A stretch of DNA of 64,000 bases from positions 2,234,501-2,298,500 of the forward strand of contig OX637288.1 in assembly GCA_951799445.1 (NCBI GenBank), in the 5' to 3' direction. This stretch comes from Pseudisothecium myosuroides (lineage: Eukaryota; Streptophyta; Bryopsida; Hypnales; Lembophyllaceae). The notes under the pieces are model-generated. The model saw only the letters and a program-made list of their open reading frames with translations. It did not search any database and was not told where the DNA came from. The stretch's first letter is position 1. Every line of letters starts with the position of its first letter. Below, in pieces: positions 49,907 through 60,816 of the stretch. The translations under genes and the position numbers were made by a program.

Positions 49907-50144
49907 TACTATAAGAAATTCGTGTTTTATGTGATGTTTTCATGATTTTAGGGAACGGATTTTAGTGGACGTCCAATAAAACAACTTGTATTTTTATGTC
50001 AATAATAGCGTCCAATGCAACATCCAAATGTTACATTGGACTTTATTATTGACATAAAAACACAAGTTGTTTTATTGGACGTCCACTAAAATCCATTCTC
50101 TAAAATCATGAAAACATCACATAAAACACGAATTTCTTATAGTG
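49907..50144. mobile_element. CACTA-like foldback MITE
   Basis: 238 bp, almost wholly palindromic. The right end reads (reverse complement) CACTATAAGAAATTCGTGTT, very close to plant CACTA (En/Spm) termini; the left end is TACTATAAG, with the first C mutated. It is flanked by AAA on both sides, matching a 3-bp target duplication. The arms meet around a short loop near 50015-50025. Confidence 0.75.
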
Positions 50145-50147
50145 AAA

Positions 50148-50534
50148 TTAATACCATTGGAGCAATTCCCCAAACTAAGGGCAAAAATTTGTCACTTTTG
50201 CCGTTTGTTTTCAACATGTGCCGCTTCATTGTTGACTTCCATTCTTTCACACCTAGTGGGCTTTAATAGAAGCTACAATAACTATGCAATCCCTTGAAAA
50301 TAGGAGCAACTCACACCTTAATCTAGCCATTTCTAGGAAACCCTTGATTTATTTTGGGATAGAGGAAGTATCAAACTTTTCAATGCAAAAACTACAAGTT
50401 CAAATTGTAATTCTAAACCCAAGACTTAAATTGATAGATGCATCTTGTAAAGACACAAGAATTGATACCAAGGAATTCACATGTACTTGATTACTAGCTA
50501 GAGGAGTTTTCATAAAGATTCTTTGAAAACCAAA
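50148..50534. other. Short intergenic stretch
   Basis: Non-coding DNA between the CACTA-like MITE and the large transposon. A 68-aa frame at 50284-50490 has no motif or splice support. Confidence 0.5.
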
Positions 50535-51298
50535 ACCCTGGGCTCGGGGGGTGCACTCCCCGGTTTTTTAGAAGTGACGTGCGATCAAACGAAGGGTAGT
50601 TTTAATTACCTTTGTCCTAAATTTTAGAAAATTATTTGAAGTACATAAGCATCACTGTAATAGGATATTTCAAGTTTAAAGTAATGAAGGGTAGGGGATA
50701 ATACTAAAATTTACCTATTTTTTATTTCTAAGGTAGACTAGCTGAAAATGTTCTCCTAAAATCTGAACTTTAAAGAGGCAATATACGAAAATCTGAAAAT
50801 TAAAACTTGTACCGGTAGTGCAAGTGGGAGACTGGGTATCCAAAGCTAGAATCCTATGTGCTGTACAGGACACTGAAACTGTAGATGGCCGTGGATGAAA
50901 AGAAGTCAACATTTGGATGAACTGATTAGGTTAGGGTTATGATGACGATTCTAGACTTTTGGTCAGTCGATTGAGTCCGCGTTTTGAAACAGACTTGCTG
51001 AAACGGCTAACTTAGAGTTTGGCGCGCCACAGAAGCACAGTTCGGTTGCTGTTTTTGTTGAATGCTTCTACTTTCAGGGCAGGATGCTTGGCGGAACGAA
51101 CTAGGGTTTCAGTACACAGTTCAAGGCTGCTGATGCGTGTTTAGGGTATCAGTTTCTTCATGGATTGGGGGGGGCATGGACCTTTGTGTAAGCATGTTGC
51201 AGTTTTCATGTTGTAAAACAAACTTTAGGTTCCAGGGTTCTTGGTAGCCGGAGTTTCAAGGTTGGGATTCAGAAGAGGGTTGGGAATTTTGGGTTAGG

Positions 51299-54200
51299 AT
51301 GGCTACGCTTCTTCCCGATAGGGTTACGTTATGGACGTGGGAGTCGGAGTCAGCAAATCCAGAGTATTTTGGAAAGGTTGACGTTGGAGGAGCTACGACG
51401 CTAGAGGCCTTGAGGTTTACAGTGGAATCGAACGACATTTTGGAGTGGCCGTTTCATTTCTGGGACGCAGATGACAAACGCCGAGTGAGGAAGAAGTAAG
51501 AGCGCATCAACGGCTTCAGGGCAGAAGTGCATGTGGTTCATGCAGAGGAAGCAGAAGACGATTCAAACAAGCGGCGTCGACTGCAAGATGGATCCTTCTA
51601 CGTAACTACTGCGGACATTGCTGCACCAGACGTTGCTGCTGTTCTGGAGCAGCAAGTGGAGTTCGTTGAGGTTGAAACAGATGATCCAGCAGGTCCGCCA
51701 CTAGGATCATCTAGGGTGAGTGGCAGTGGAGACGCCACACAGGTCGATAGTAACCCTTCGCAATCTCTGCTCATACTAAACGAGGTGATGGACCGCTACT
51801 TTGAACGGGCAAAGAAGTTGAGGGTGGATTTGCAACGTGTTGCCCTGGATGACCACGAGTGGTGGTTGAAATCATTCGATCTAAATGGCAGCGGCGTTGT
51901 GAAGCTCTGGTGCGCGGAGTGCAAGAAGGACTGTGGTGGGGGTAGCACGGACCACACCAAAGCAACCATTGACAACCTCTTTAACAATTTCAAGCAATCG
52001 CATGTCATCAACATAATGCACATCAAGAACTACTGTGCTGCAAAGAAAGTTAATTTTGACGACCATCCGCATTCGGAGGCCAAGAATGGGAGGAAAATCA
52101 CCCTAACTCTAGAGGATCACCGTCAGCTCATTGCGGAGGGTGTTCAGATCATGGAATCGGTGAATTCGACTCTGCCACCGGGGCACCACAAATTCACGGT
52201 TTTGGGAAATGTGGCAGCTGAAGACACAAGATGTTATTGGTTCAAAGTAAAGTGCCACTATTGTAGGGAGCTTCTTGTTCTGTGCCCACCAAGGAAGACA
52301 TTGGAGGTGAATCTCAGAAATCACTTTAGTGACTTCAAGCACCAGAAAGCTGTCGAGGATGCAGACAAAGTTGCAGCACCGGCGAGGACAGGGCGACCGG
52401 GACGCCCGAGCAGGTCCACCGCTTCGACATTGAATTCAAATCAGGCTGACCTTCACTCGTGGTTCAGATCAAGCTCATCAACCGGCAACGAAGGTATGCC
52501 TGAAATTGTGAATGCAAATTTTGTTCGTAGTCTGGTTTGTTATGGATTTCGTGGTCCAAGTGTTTCATACGGTGGTAATTCGTATCTTGTGATTGCATTA
52601 CTTGACGATATCCACTGTGGTGTTCTCTGGTACACGGAACCACATCTAAGGGCTGTAGTTCACGTTGGAGGGAATATAGTGACAGTGAGTGGTGCATTTC
52701 GCCATAAAAAATGTAATCGCCTCTCACTATCTGGTGAACCCTTTCCAAACCTAACTTGTCCCATGTGTGCAATCATACCATTAGAACATGATTTTAGAAT
52801 GCGAGTAAGAAGGGAGGACAAGTCACTAGTGAAGAGGGGACACCGAAATATTGCTGCCGGCATTCGAATAGGGTATTTATCCACATTGGAAGTGTCAAAA
52901 CACACTAGAAAACTGTCTAAAAGGTTTAGATTAGAAAAACTGCACTACTGGCAGGCTAGATTGCAGATCGTCCAGTTAAAAGCAAAAAGGCCCACCATGC
53001 GGGAGAGTGCCATGAACGCATCTGCAGACAATAATCTCATAAAATTTTGTAACAACATCATCAGTGCGCATAGAATAGGGGCATTTGGAGGGAAAGAGGG
53101 TCTGTGGGACTTCATGAAGGATGTGGCAGCAAATTTGAATAGGAAAGATTCAGGGAACCGCTATAGTGAAAATACAAAATGTTTTTCACAAGCGATGAGA
53201 ATCTACGGTGGACGCCGCCTATGTGATTTATTTTCCCTCAACTTCGCTGGACCTAGTTATGACAACATTTGGAGGGAAAGCAGAAAGGGTGTTATTTTTA
53301 TTTCGGGGGAGCACGCTGAAATTTTCAAGTCCATTGCTGCCATTTATGTGGACGCCAAAGCTGCATATGGAATCGAGGGCCCCATCCCGGTGATACTGGC
53401 GGAGGATGAAACTAAGGTTAGCGGTCGGGTTTCATGGGAGGCTAGATGGGACACTATGCTAGGTTTCTGTGGGCCGCTAGAAAATCATACTTGTGTCACA
53501 GATTACAAGCCCACCGTTGGAGTTGGGGAGGTCGGCTACAATAAATTGGTAGACTCTTTCAGGCTAGATAAGGTCGGAGGTTTTGCAAGAGTGATTGTCG
53601 TAAATCCCTTGCATGACAAAATGCCACGATTAGTCCTTGTTGCCTGCTGCACTTGCGGGTGTTTTGATTCACAATGGGTGAGAGCACAGTGGAAAAAAAT
53701 TGATGCCTTGTGGTCTCTACATTGCAAATCTGTTGTGGGTCCAATTATTGGACACGCCAGTGACAGGGACTCTCGTAGGCGTCAATTGATGCTTGCTGAT
53801 TACCGAAGTAAAGAGGGATTGAGGTTAACTGTGGATTGGGAGGGTTGGCTTTTCACCTCAGCCATAAATGCTGATGGAGAAGCTACAGGGTTGCACGACC
53901 AAGATTTTATCCACAATGGGAAGAAGTTGATTAACCCCCTTGACAGCAATGTTCGTACTTTGAGGTTAGGTGCCGATTTGGCACTTCATCAACAAATTTG
54001 CCAAGTTTTCAACCGATTTACGGTAGATCAGCATGGGTTACTTTAGGAGGACTACGACAGAAAGGACCGGCAGAATTGGGCCAGTGCCCAAAGATTATGT
54101 TCGCAAAAAGTGCGTGATTGCCTTCGTGACCTCCGGTTGTCCACTGATTTGCATCGTGAACGAACTCTTGGAACAGAGATGTACTTAGAAATATGCGCTG

Positions 54201-55453
54201 ATTACATTGACATTTTCTTATCACCACGTTACGATCTTCGCTCCCGGATCGTGAAAGCAGGTAAGGTGTCTTTTTTTTTCCGTCTATGGAAATTATGGAT
54301 GAGGAACGGGAATCATGCTGTCTTAGGAAATATAGAACCAGTAAATCCTAAACTACATTTTGTGTCTCAACAGTGCTTTGTGGATGTGCAACTGTCTTGC
54401 CATTTTATTGTTTTGCTCATATGCTACTTCCGAGATAACTATCCTCATTTAATTGTGCCATTTCATCTAACCGGTAGTCATTCATGTGAGGTGTTCTTCT
54501 CAAAGGTAGGGGGAATGGTTGGAAATGAGAGGGCTTATGATTTTCAAGAATTGCTGGGTGCTGCCAACACTATGAATCATTTGTCACAGATTGAGTACGG
54601 GGGGAATGGGATTAAATTTGCCAGGGCCCACAACAAAATGAACAACATTTGGGCGAAGTTACACAAACTTTCAGAAGAGGAGTTGGAGCCTGACCTGGCA
54701 GATTATAGTGCAGTTTCAACTAACAACGACGTGGTGACAGCCTTGAAAGAAGGTCTAAAAGAGGCGCAGCGCATGATGAGGAGTTTGAACATGGCCCCAA
54801 GTCCGCAAGCTGCTGCCAGAAATAAGGTTTGGTTTGACAGACCGTGGGAGGTAGAACTCGCAGACACACAGTCTTTTGCCTTTCCTGTAGGTACAAAGCC
54901 GGTTCGGGGTGAAGATGGCGACATGGAAGTGCTGCGAGAAGATATTCGGGTACAACAGCAAGAGCTACAGCGACAGGCAGAAGCACATGAGATTCAAACC
55001 ACTGTGGTAGTCGATGTAGAAGACGACCTAGTAGACGATGGGGTGCCAGAGATTGCGGTTGTAGAGAGTGAAACTCGTGACGTTTTGAATGAGATGTTAA
55101 GCAACCACGAAGGTCACATGGATGCAATCTCAGTCCTAGTGAAGGTAGAGCCCTTCGTGGACTTTGATGAAAGAAGAATTTTCAAGTCCACATTGGTCGC
55201 GCAACTCAATGGTAACCCCTTCCTATCCAAAGACAGATTGACTCGTGTCAAAAAATTGCTTTATTTTAATAATAGCGAGGACTATTTAGGTGCTGCTCAA
55301 TGTTCAAACACTTGCTTCGTTGGGGTTGGATCGGACGTGGGAGTGTATTTTGTACAGTGCTCGACGATTACCAGGCCATCTACAATTACTGCTGCAAAGA
55401 AGAGGGGAAACTGCAGAGCCAAGAAAAAGGGCAAGGCAACGTCCACTTTGTAG
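51299..55453 (+). pseudogene. Large transposase-like ORF with two in-frame stops
   Basis: One frame of 1,385 codons is broken only by TAA (51497-51499) and TAG (54044-54046). In order: an N-terminal domain (MATLLPDRVTLW..., about 66 codons); an acidic linker; two Cys/His clusters at about residues 200-250 (CAECKKDC...H..C) and 315-350 (CHYC...H..H), BED-like; an AT-hook-like GRPGRPSRS near 365; a Cys-rich patch (CNRLSL...CPMC) near 480; and a core with LAEDETKV (about 701), IGHASDRDSRRRQLML (about 819) and GSHSCEVFFSKVGGM (about 1063). These three could supply a D, D, E triad (inference), and the last resembles the acidic C-terminal block of P/THAP9-type transposases. No introns. Another frame looks protein-like after about 55340, a possible third lesion. 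Confidence 0.7.
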
Positions 55454-55802
55454 GGCGTGGACGAGGGCACCTGGTGGGTTGGCCGAATCCAAAAAAATGC
55501 GGAGATAAGTTGGTGGGAACTCCTGGGGATCCTTAAAACACCCCATAGATTTGGCCAGCCGTGAGGTAACTCCAGGGAAGAAAGGAGTTCAAGTTTTGAA
55601 CGTGCAAGTCATCTTATACTATTATAATAGAGCTCCTGGTCAATATAAGTTCAAGTATAACTTGACGGATTCTAAGTGGATAAGCCTGGAGGCTGTAATC
55701 ACTAATGTGACGTTGACTTATAATTCGGACAATCAAATTTACAGTTTGGACCGTGAAGATGCCGTAAACTTGAATGAATATGTTTCCAATAACAAAGTTT
55801 AG
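55300..55802 (+). pseudogene. Possible displaced C-terminal pieces of the transposase frame
   Basis: A +1-shifted frame at 55300-55536 reads LDDYQAIYNYCC...GRGRGHLVGWPNPKKCGD and looks more protein-like than the main frame over the same stretch. A further frame at 55551-55802 reads VQVLNVQVILYYYNRAPG and onward. They may be the original C-terminus separated by frameshifts, or a chance result of balanced composition. Confidence 0.35.
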
Positions 55803-57651
55803 TATGAACAGCCGGTATTTCAAGGACAGAGTCGGTAAGGTTCACTTCTGTTATTTGTGTTTGCCGTGATGATTTGACCATGCAAGTATTGTTACTGTTA
55901 GTTTTGGTGCCACAATGTTTGGTCTTTTGTGTGCAGGAAGTGCTGAGTCTTACGATTACTTTACACTCACTATTCTCGCACTCAGCAAGTATTATTCTTG
56001 TGGTACCTGTGTTGGCTTCCAATTGCAGGTGAATGTGGCTATCATTCACCGATATGATAGACTGAATTTCAGCAATTCTTTTGTGTCTGAAATGTTTGGA
56101 AATGAATTCGTTTGGACTGCTAAACCGGTGCTTTGTATTTTGGAAACAGGGGTACAGTTACGTGGGAGTCGACACATTCGACAACCCATTTTTTTTGGTT
56201 TGCAGTATGCAATTATACTGCAAACACCCGCATGGCTTTGTCTTCCATTTGGGTAAGTTCAAACCGTATTTGACTTGGAAGTGCAAATTTTTTGGGCTTG
56301 CCTAAACCATCAGCCGTAGGTGGGTTCAGATTCCCTATTTTTTGGGACTTGCCTAAACCATAAGCCCTAGGTAGGGTCAGATTCCCAATTTTTTTGGGCT
56401 AAGTTAATATCTAAATCCTACTTGACCAACAATTGCTAATTTATGTGAACGAGGTGAACCCTGACCCTATCCTTCACCAAGAATTCCCAATTTTTTTGAA
56501 CACCCTAAACCCTACTTGAACTGTAATTGCATATTTCAGGAAACGGTAATTTTCTTAAACCTCTTTCCCTAAATTCTCCTATTCATATATTTCTGTGGTT
56601 TCTTTTCTGACCCTAAACCATGCCCAATTTCCTAAACCCAATAGTCCCAGGCCAGTTTTTGTGACTTGGATTTCTAAATACCTTGGGTTAATTAACTGAC
56701 CCCCAACTGACTGTAGTTAGATTCCAAGGAAGTGACAACTTGCAATGAGATCGTCCAGGATCATTGGGGAGATTCTTGGGCGAAATTCTGGTTCTTTCCA
56801 AAACTTGCAGTCTGTCAAGTCCCAATTTCTGTGTCAGTACGAATTTCTCAGAATTTCACATTTCAACCTACCTAAATTGCTGGTAAGCCTCTCTGCAGCT
56901 CCTGGTTAGTATAAGTTTCATGTTTTTCCCCTCAAATTGTCAGCATGCTTGGAGTATGAATTGCAATTACAGGGCGCACTTCCAGTTCTATTTTTCGAAG
57001 AGTTTCCGTGAATTCCCGAGCGTGGCTGCTTCGGAGCTAGGATTTCTTCTTCCGCCGGCGATTGTGAGTTCCTCAACCACGCTTCGAGTTTTTGATTTGT
57101 GCGCGCTTGGTTTTGTAGGTTTTTCTCGCGCTTCCGCCTCGACTGGGTGCGCCTACTTTGCGCCGTCATTGCAATGTTTTCTCCCAAATTTTTGTGCATT
57201 CCTACTGCCGCAGATTGTTTTTATTCTTTGTCGCCGTCATTGCACCGTGCGCGCATGCTTGTGGATTTTTCTGGGGGTTCTCGCATGGGCGCGCTTGCTT
57301 TCTGTCTTGTTTTTGTTCATCGGAGTTTTTCCTTGATGTTGGGTTCGGGTACGATGGTCGTCGTTGCATTTCCGCCGCTTGAACACTCGATTGCTTGAAC
57401 GCGTAGGTTTTGCAGTCAATCTCACCCTCAGCCCGAAGCGCTTGAACTCAAGTGCGTACAGCAAACCTCGATTGTCAGCAAGATTTCAGTTTTGCTTTTG
57501 CTTTTGAGGGTTTGTGTTTGTCTTTCTCGTTCCTGAATCATTGCTTCTTTGTTGATTCAGACGTTGTTGTTTTGTGTTTTCTCTTGTTTGTGTGTGTGCT
57601 TCCAGTGCGTGAATACTTGTTTGTAGTATCTTTTTTTTCTCGGGTTACTTC
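55803..57651 (+). other. Transposon interior between its two open frames
   Basis: Holds repeated GGGCTTGCCTAAACC-type segments at about 56290-56400. From about 56950 it is GC- and T-rich, with pyrimidine tracts like a plant 5' leader or intron. Several short frames overlap on both strands and none is convincing. Probably 3' UTR of the first frame and 5' region of the second. Confidence 0.4.
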
Positions 57652-58125
57652 GTGATGGCGCATCTCAGATCCAGCGGCAATGTGGTTTTGAATCATGCGT
57701 TGCTTGAGTTCGCCCTGGAGTTTTGTTGTGAGTCCGACTGTGGGTGGGTTCGTCTAGAGCGCCGTCATGTGAACAGGAGCGCGCTTCTTTGCCTACTTTC
57801 TGTTGTGGCAGGTGTTTCGACTGTGAGTCGTTCTTGTGCAGGTTATACGTTGCAATATGCAGCGCTGCGACTAGCGTCCTACGACCTGGAACTGGCTGGT
57901 GAGGGGCTATCAAAGCGGAAGCAGATGAAGCTTCTTCTGCGCTCTTTTGACAGCAACGTCGCCTTGTTTGGGAAGTCATGGAGGATTGAAGATTTAATTT
58001 CCGAGACTCTGCGCGTTGCTGCACTCGACGACTTGGAGGCTGCTGCTCTGCATCGGTTGCGCAGGATCCTTCTCGACAACTGGCAATGCGAAATTCAGGT
58101 TGTCCAAGGAGATGGCCAGGCCTAA
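57652..58125 (+). CDS. Second open frame of the transposon, 157 aa, unknown function
   Basis: Open from ATG 57652-57654 (the ATG at 57655 is equally usable) to TAA at 58123-58125. The second half reads like real protein: GYTLQYAALRLASYDLELAG, KRKQMKLLLRSFDSNVALFG, and Leu/Ala-rich helices ending in RRILLDNWQCEIQVVQ. Possible acceptors (GTGGCAG, GTGCAG) inside the first half mean the true N-terminus may come from upstream exons. No homologue recognised. Its location inside the element suggests an accessory transposition protein or captured host sequence. A 170-aa minus-strand frame over the same bases is the likely shadow. Confidence 0.4.
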   Translation: MMAHLRSSGNVVLNHALLEFALEFCCESDCGWVRLERRHVNRSALLCLLSVVAGVSTVSRSCAGYTLQYAALRLASYDLELAGEGLSKRKQMKLLLRSFDSNVALFGKSWRIEDLISETLRVAALDDLEAAALHRLRRILLDNWQCEIQVVQGDGQA

Positions 58126-59017
58126 TGCCCGAAGTGTTGGGTGACTCCGGCCCTGCGATGAGGTGAGTGTGCCTCATGTATTCATTTTTTATTTATTGAA
58201 GTTTTGAGGTCCAGTTTCTTCATTGTGTTTTATCTGTTTTTTCTTGTGGTTTTGTGCAGAGTGCAGGTATAACGTTAGAGGATTCAGAGCGCTGCATTCC
58301 ATGTGCAACCGGGGTTTTCTAGTGTTTTTTTGTGCAGGACCATTTTGTTTTAGGAAGATCCATTTTGCCTTTTTTCCCATTTTGCATTTTGAGAGGATCA
58401 ACCTGAACCCATCCCAGGACCTTTCTTTCTGCAGACCCTAGAACATTGATGCAGTTTTAGGATTTGTGATGTGTTTTTGAACACATGCGGTTTAGTTTGT
58501 GCACATTGCCTGGCTCTCTATTCATATGTAGCTCCATTCCTTGTGCATTGTTGTGTATATTGTTTGGTTTCTTGTGCATTGTTGTGTACTTTCTCCATAT
58601 GTATGTTTTTCTGCTATGTGAATTGTTTCCTGGTTGTGTATGTTTCAGGCTTCATGTATGGTTTTTGTTGTGCTTCTGGTTATGTTTGAGGTTGTGTTTC
58701 AGGTTGTGCTTGTGCTTGTGTTACTTCTGTGTTTCTGCTGTGTTTCTGGTTATACCATCACATTCTTGGAAAATTGTACAAGTCTTCCCATCTCTCTTTA
58801 AGCGTTTGGCCGCAAACACATATATTCTGTACTTATAATGACAGTAGGGTATTAAAAATTAATATAAATTTTTTTGTCAAATGAAAGATAGGGTATAGAA
58901 AATTAAACGAATTTAGAAATTTAGATAAAGCTAGCCCCATGTAAATACACCAAAACCACTTACATAGCCCCCCAATAATAGGGGCTTGAACGCAGGTGAT
59001 CCCCCAAAATCCTGAAT
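58126..59017. other. Right non-coding part of the transposon
   Basis: T/G-rich low-complexity DNA with TTGTGCATTGTTGTGTA-type direct repeats at about 58535-58590 and GGTTGTG/CTTGTG repeats at 58685-58740, then AT-rich sequence up to the TIR. No gene seen. Confidence 0.5.
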
Positions 59018-59530
59018 AGTGCACCCCCCGAGACCTTGGGTTTGTTGTTTAAGGGATAAACTTTAGTTAAACTTGCTCCAATAAGCAAGAAGTTCACAGT
59101 GTTGTATGGCAAGATAAGCACACCTAATTGTGATATCATTGCAATATTGGGAGAATTCCTGTCTACTCCTTGCAAACACAAGACAAGAAACTAAGGTTGA
59201 TTTTGCATATACCTACAATCAACACTTTGAAAATTCATAATCTATTCATATGCTGACCAAAAAACACACACCAAGATAATTTGAAATCCTCTTACAATAT
59301 CCATCATGCTCCAATTAAAATTTAAAATTAAAATAATACTAAGGAACTTACTCCATTAGACCGGCACTTATTTGGGCACTTTTTGGTGTGGTTACCTTAC
59401 ATCACTGATCTCTACCAAGAGAATTCAGTTGTTGGCATTTTTGTTGGAGCTTAAATTCCTTCAAGGGGGCGGTAACTTCCATATTGCTGGCAATTTTTTG
59501 GATTTCTTTGAACAAGGGGCCAGACTAGTA

Positions 59531-59635
59531 AGGTAGGCACACCCATTCCCGTCCCTTTAAGAATTTCTGCCTCATGAACACCATTGGTACATGAGGACGG
59601 AATTGGGTGATGGGTGGGAATGGGTGTGCCTACCT
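59531..59635. mobile_element. 105-bp MITE with AGGTAGGCACACCCATTCCC ends, in an exon
   Basis: 20-bp perfect inverted ends AGGTAGGCACACCCATTCCC, flanked by TA. The outermost AGGTAGG is shared with the 410-bp MITE family, suggesting mobilisation by a related transposase. It sits in the last exon of the cysteine synthase remnant. Confidence 0.8.
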
Positions 59636-59810
59636 TATCACTCACTAGCACTGGGCAATATGATTGTCTACACAAAAATTGCAACAAATCTGTCAATAAA
59701 ACACTGAAGTTCATAGACTTTAACTAATTACTTGACTTAATTCTATTAGGAACACTTTCTGATCCATACATAACATTAAGTAGTAAGCACTGGGGCTGCC
59801 TTGGTTTAGA

Positions 59811-59933
59811 GAGATGGTGTGGGATATTCCACACCCAACAATACTCCATCAACAGCTAATGGACAGGTGGAGGATGCAAAGGAAATGCAATGAGTATGGA
59901 GATTGTTAAGTGTGGAATGTCCCACACCATCTC
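59811..59933. mobile_element. Small MITE with about 35-bp inverted ends
   Basis: GAGATGGTGTGGGATATTCC at the left matches the reverse complement of the right end (GAGATGGTGTGGGACATTCC), continuing with ACA..AACAAT. 123 bp, inside an intron of the cysteine synthase remnant. A diverged fragment is at about 47200-47240. Confidence 0.7.
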
Positions 59934-60179
59934 ATGTAGAGGAAAAGGCAGTGCCCATGTCTGCTACTGAAGGTTATGTAAGTAAACGTATAGTTGGAGT
60001 TTATCAATGTTATCACAAATCTGCTTAAATTTCCAAGTTCATGTAAAGCATACTACAATGAGTTTTCCTTCAAATTCTGGCCTCTTGGCTAGTCTACGAT
60101 AATCGGCTTCAACATTTGCACCTGATGAAATACCCACCTGACAAGAGTTGATTACAAAAAAAAACGATTCAGATGTTAA

Positions 60180-60816
60180 CCCCTAACTGCCCAAGGCACC
60201 AGATTTTGGTGTTTCAAAAACTTTGAAGTTAAGTAAAATCCAACCAAATTGCTATTTTTAGTAGTTTATATTTTTGGAGAACTCTTTTTGAAGTCTGGTT
60301 TTAGGATCAAAAAACTGATCTTAAAATTGAAGGATTATGATTTTTCTATTCAAGATTTTGTGCAAGGATACCCATTGCAATCTTGACTTCCCATAGTGTT
60401 GAGGGCTCTTGGAAATGAGCCTCAAATACACTAGATCTTGGAGAAAAAATCACATTAGAAATTCATTTAAAAAAATTGTAAAATAGATTTTGAAAAACCA
60501 TAAATTGATTGGGGTTGTGCATGCTAGGCTCTATAACCTCATATTTTTTTAGTGACCAACTTTTAAGAGTTGACATGCAAAAAGAGAATTGAAAATTTTT
60601 CATAGTTTTAACACCCTCATAATCAAACATTATAATCTTTCAATTTGTAAGTGATATTGTTATGTTTTCTTTTCCTATATAATCTCTAACATGTCTAGTT
60701 TGAATTTGTATGGTTACAATTCAAAAGAAATTGGTACAACTTATGAAAATGTTGACTTTTTGTTCAATTTAGAGTAAATTTCGAGAAGCTCCAAACAGGC
60801 CTTGGGCATTTAGGGG
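60180..60816. mobile_element. TTAA-flanked non-autonomous element (copy 6)
   Basis: 637 bp between TTAA at 60176-60179 and 60817-60820, with inverted ends CCCCTAACTGCCCAAGGC / GCCTTGGGCATTTAGGGG. It lies in the intron between the 60988-60925 and 60137-60054 exons of the cysteine synthase remnant. Its right two-thirds match the split copy at 44463-45998. Confidence 0.75.

Larger units (their letters stand above)
50543..59032 (+). mobile_element. 8.49-kb DNA transposon, unassigned superfamily
   Basis: Perfect 15-bp terminal inverted repeats: CTCGGGGGGTGCACT at 50543-50557 and its reverse complement at 59018-59032. Further in, TGCGATCAAAC (left) and TGCGTTCAAGC (right, reverse complement) lie at equal distances from the ends, so the homology extends subterminally. 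The flanks ACCCTGGG (50535-50542) and ACCTTGGG (59033-59040) are 8-base direct repeats with one mismatch. Because CCCTGGG is itself nearly palindromic, the TIR could instead extend imperfectly outward. The interior is GC-richer than its surroundings and holds a 1,385-codon transposase-like frame plus a second open frame. The 8-bp duplication fits hAT or P-type elements, but the protein is not a recognisable hAT transposase. Confidence 0.75.

Noticed and set aside
51771..52905. Minus-strand frames opposite the transposase-like ORF
   Set aside because: They are short, lie wholly within the long plus frame, and show no motif.
57665..58177. 170-aa minus-strand frame
   Set aside because: Overlaps the plus 157-aa frame; composition is rich in R, S and H without any block-like pattern. 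The plus frame has more natural helices. Uncertain, but not listed as a gene.
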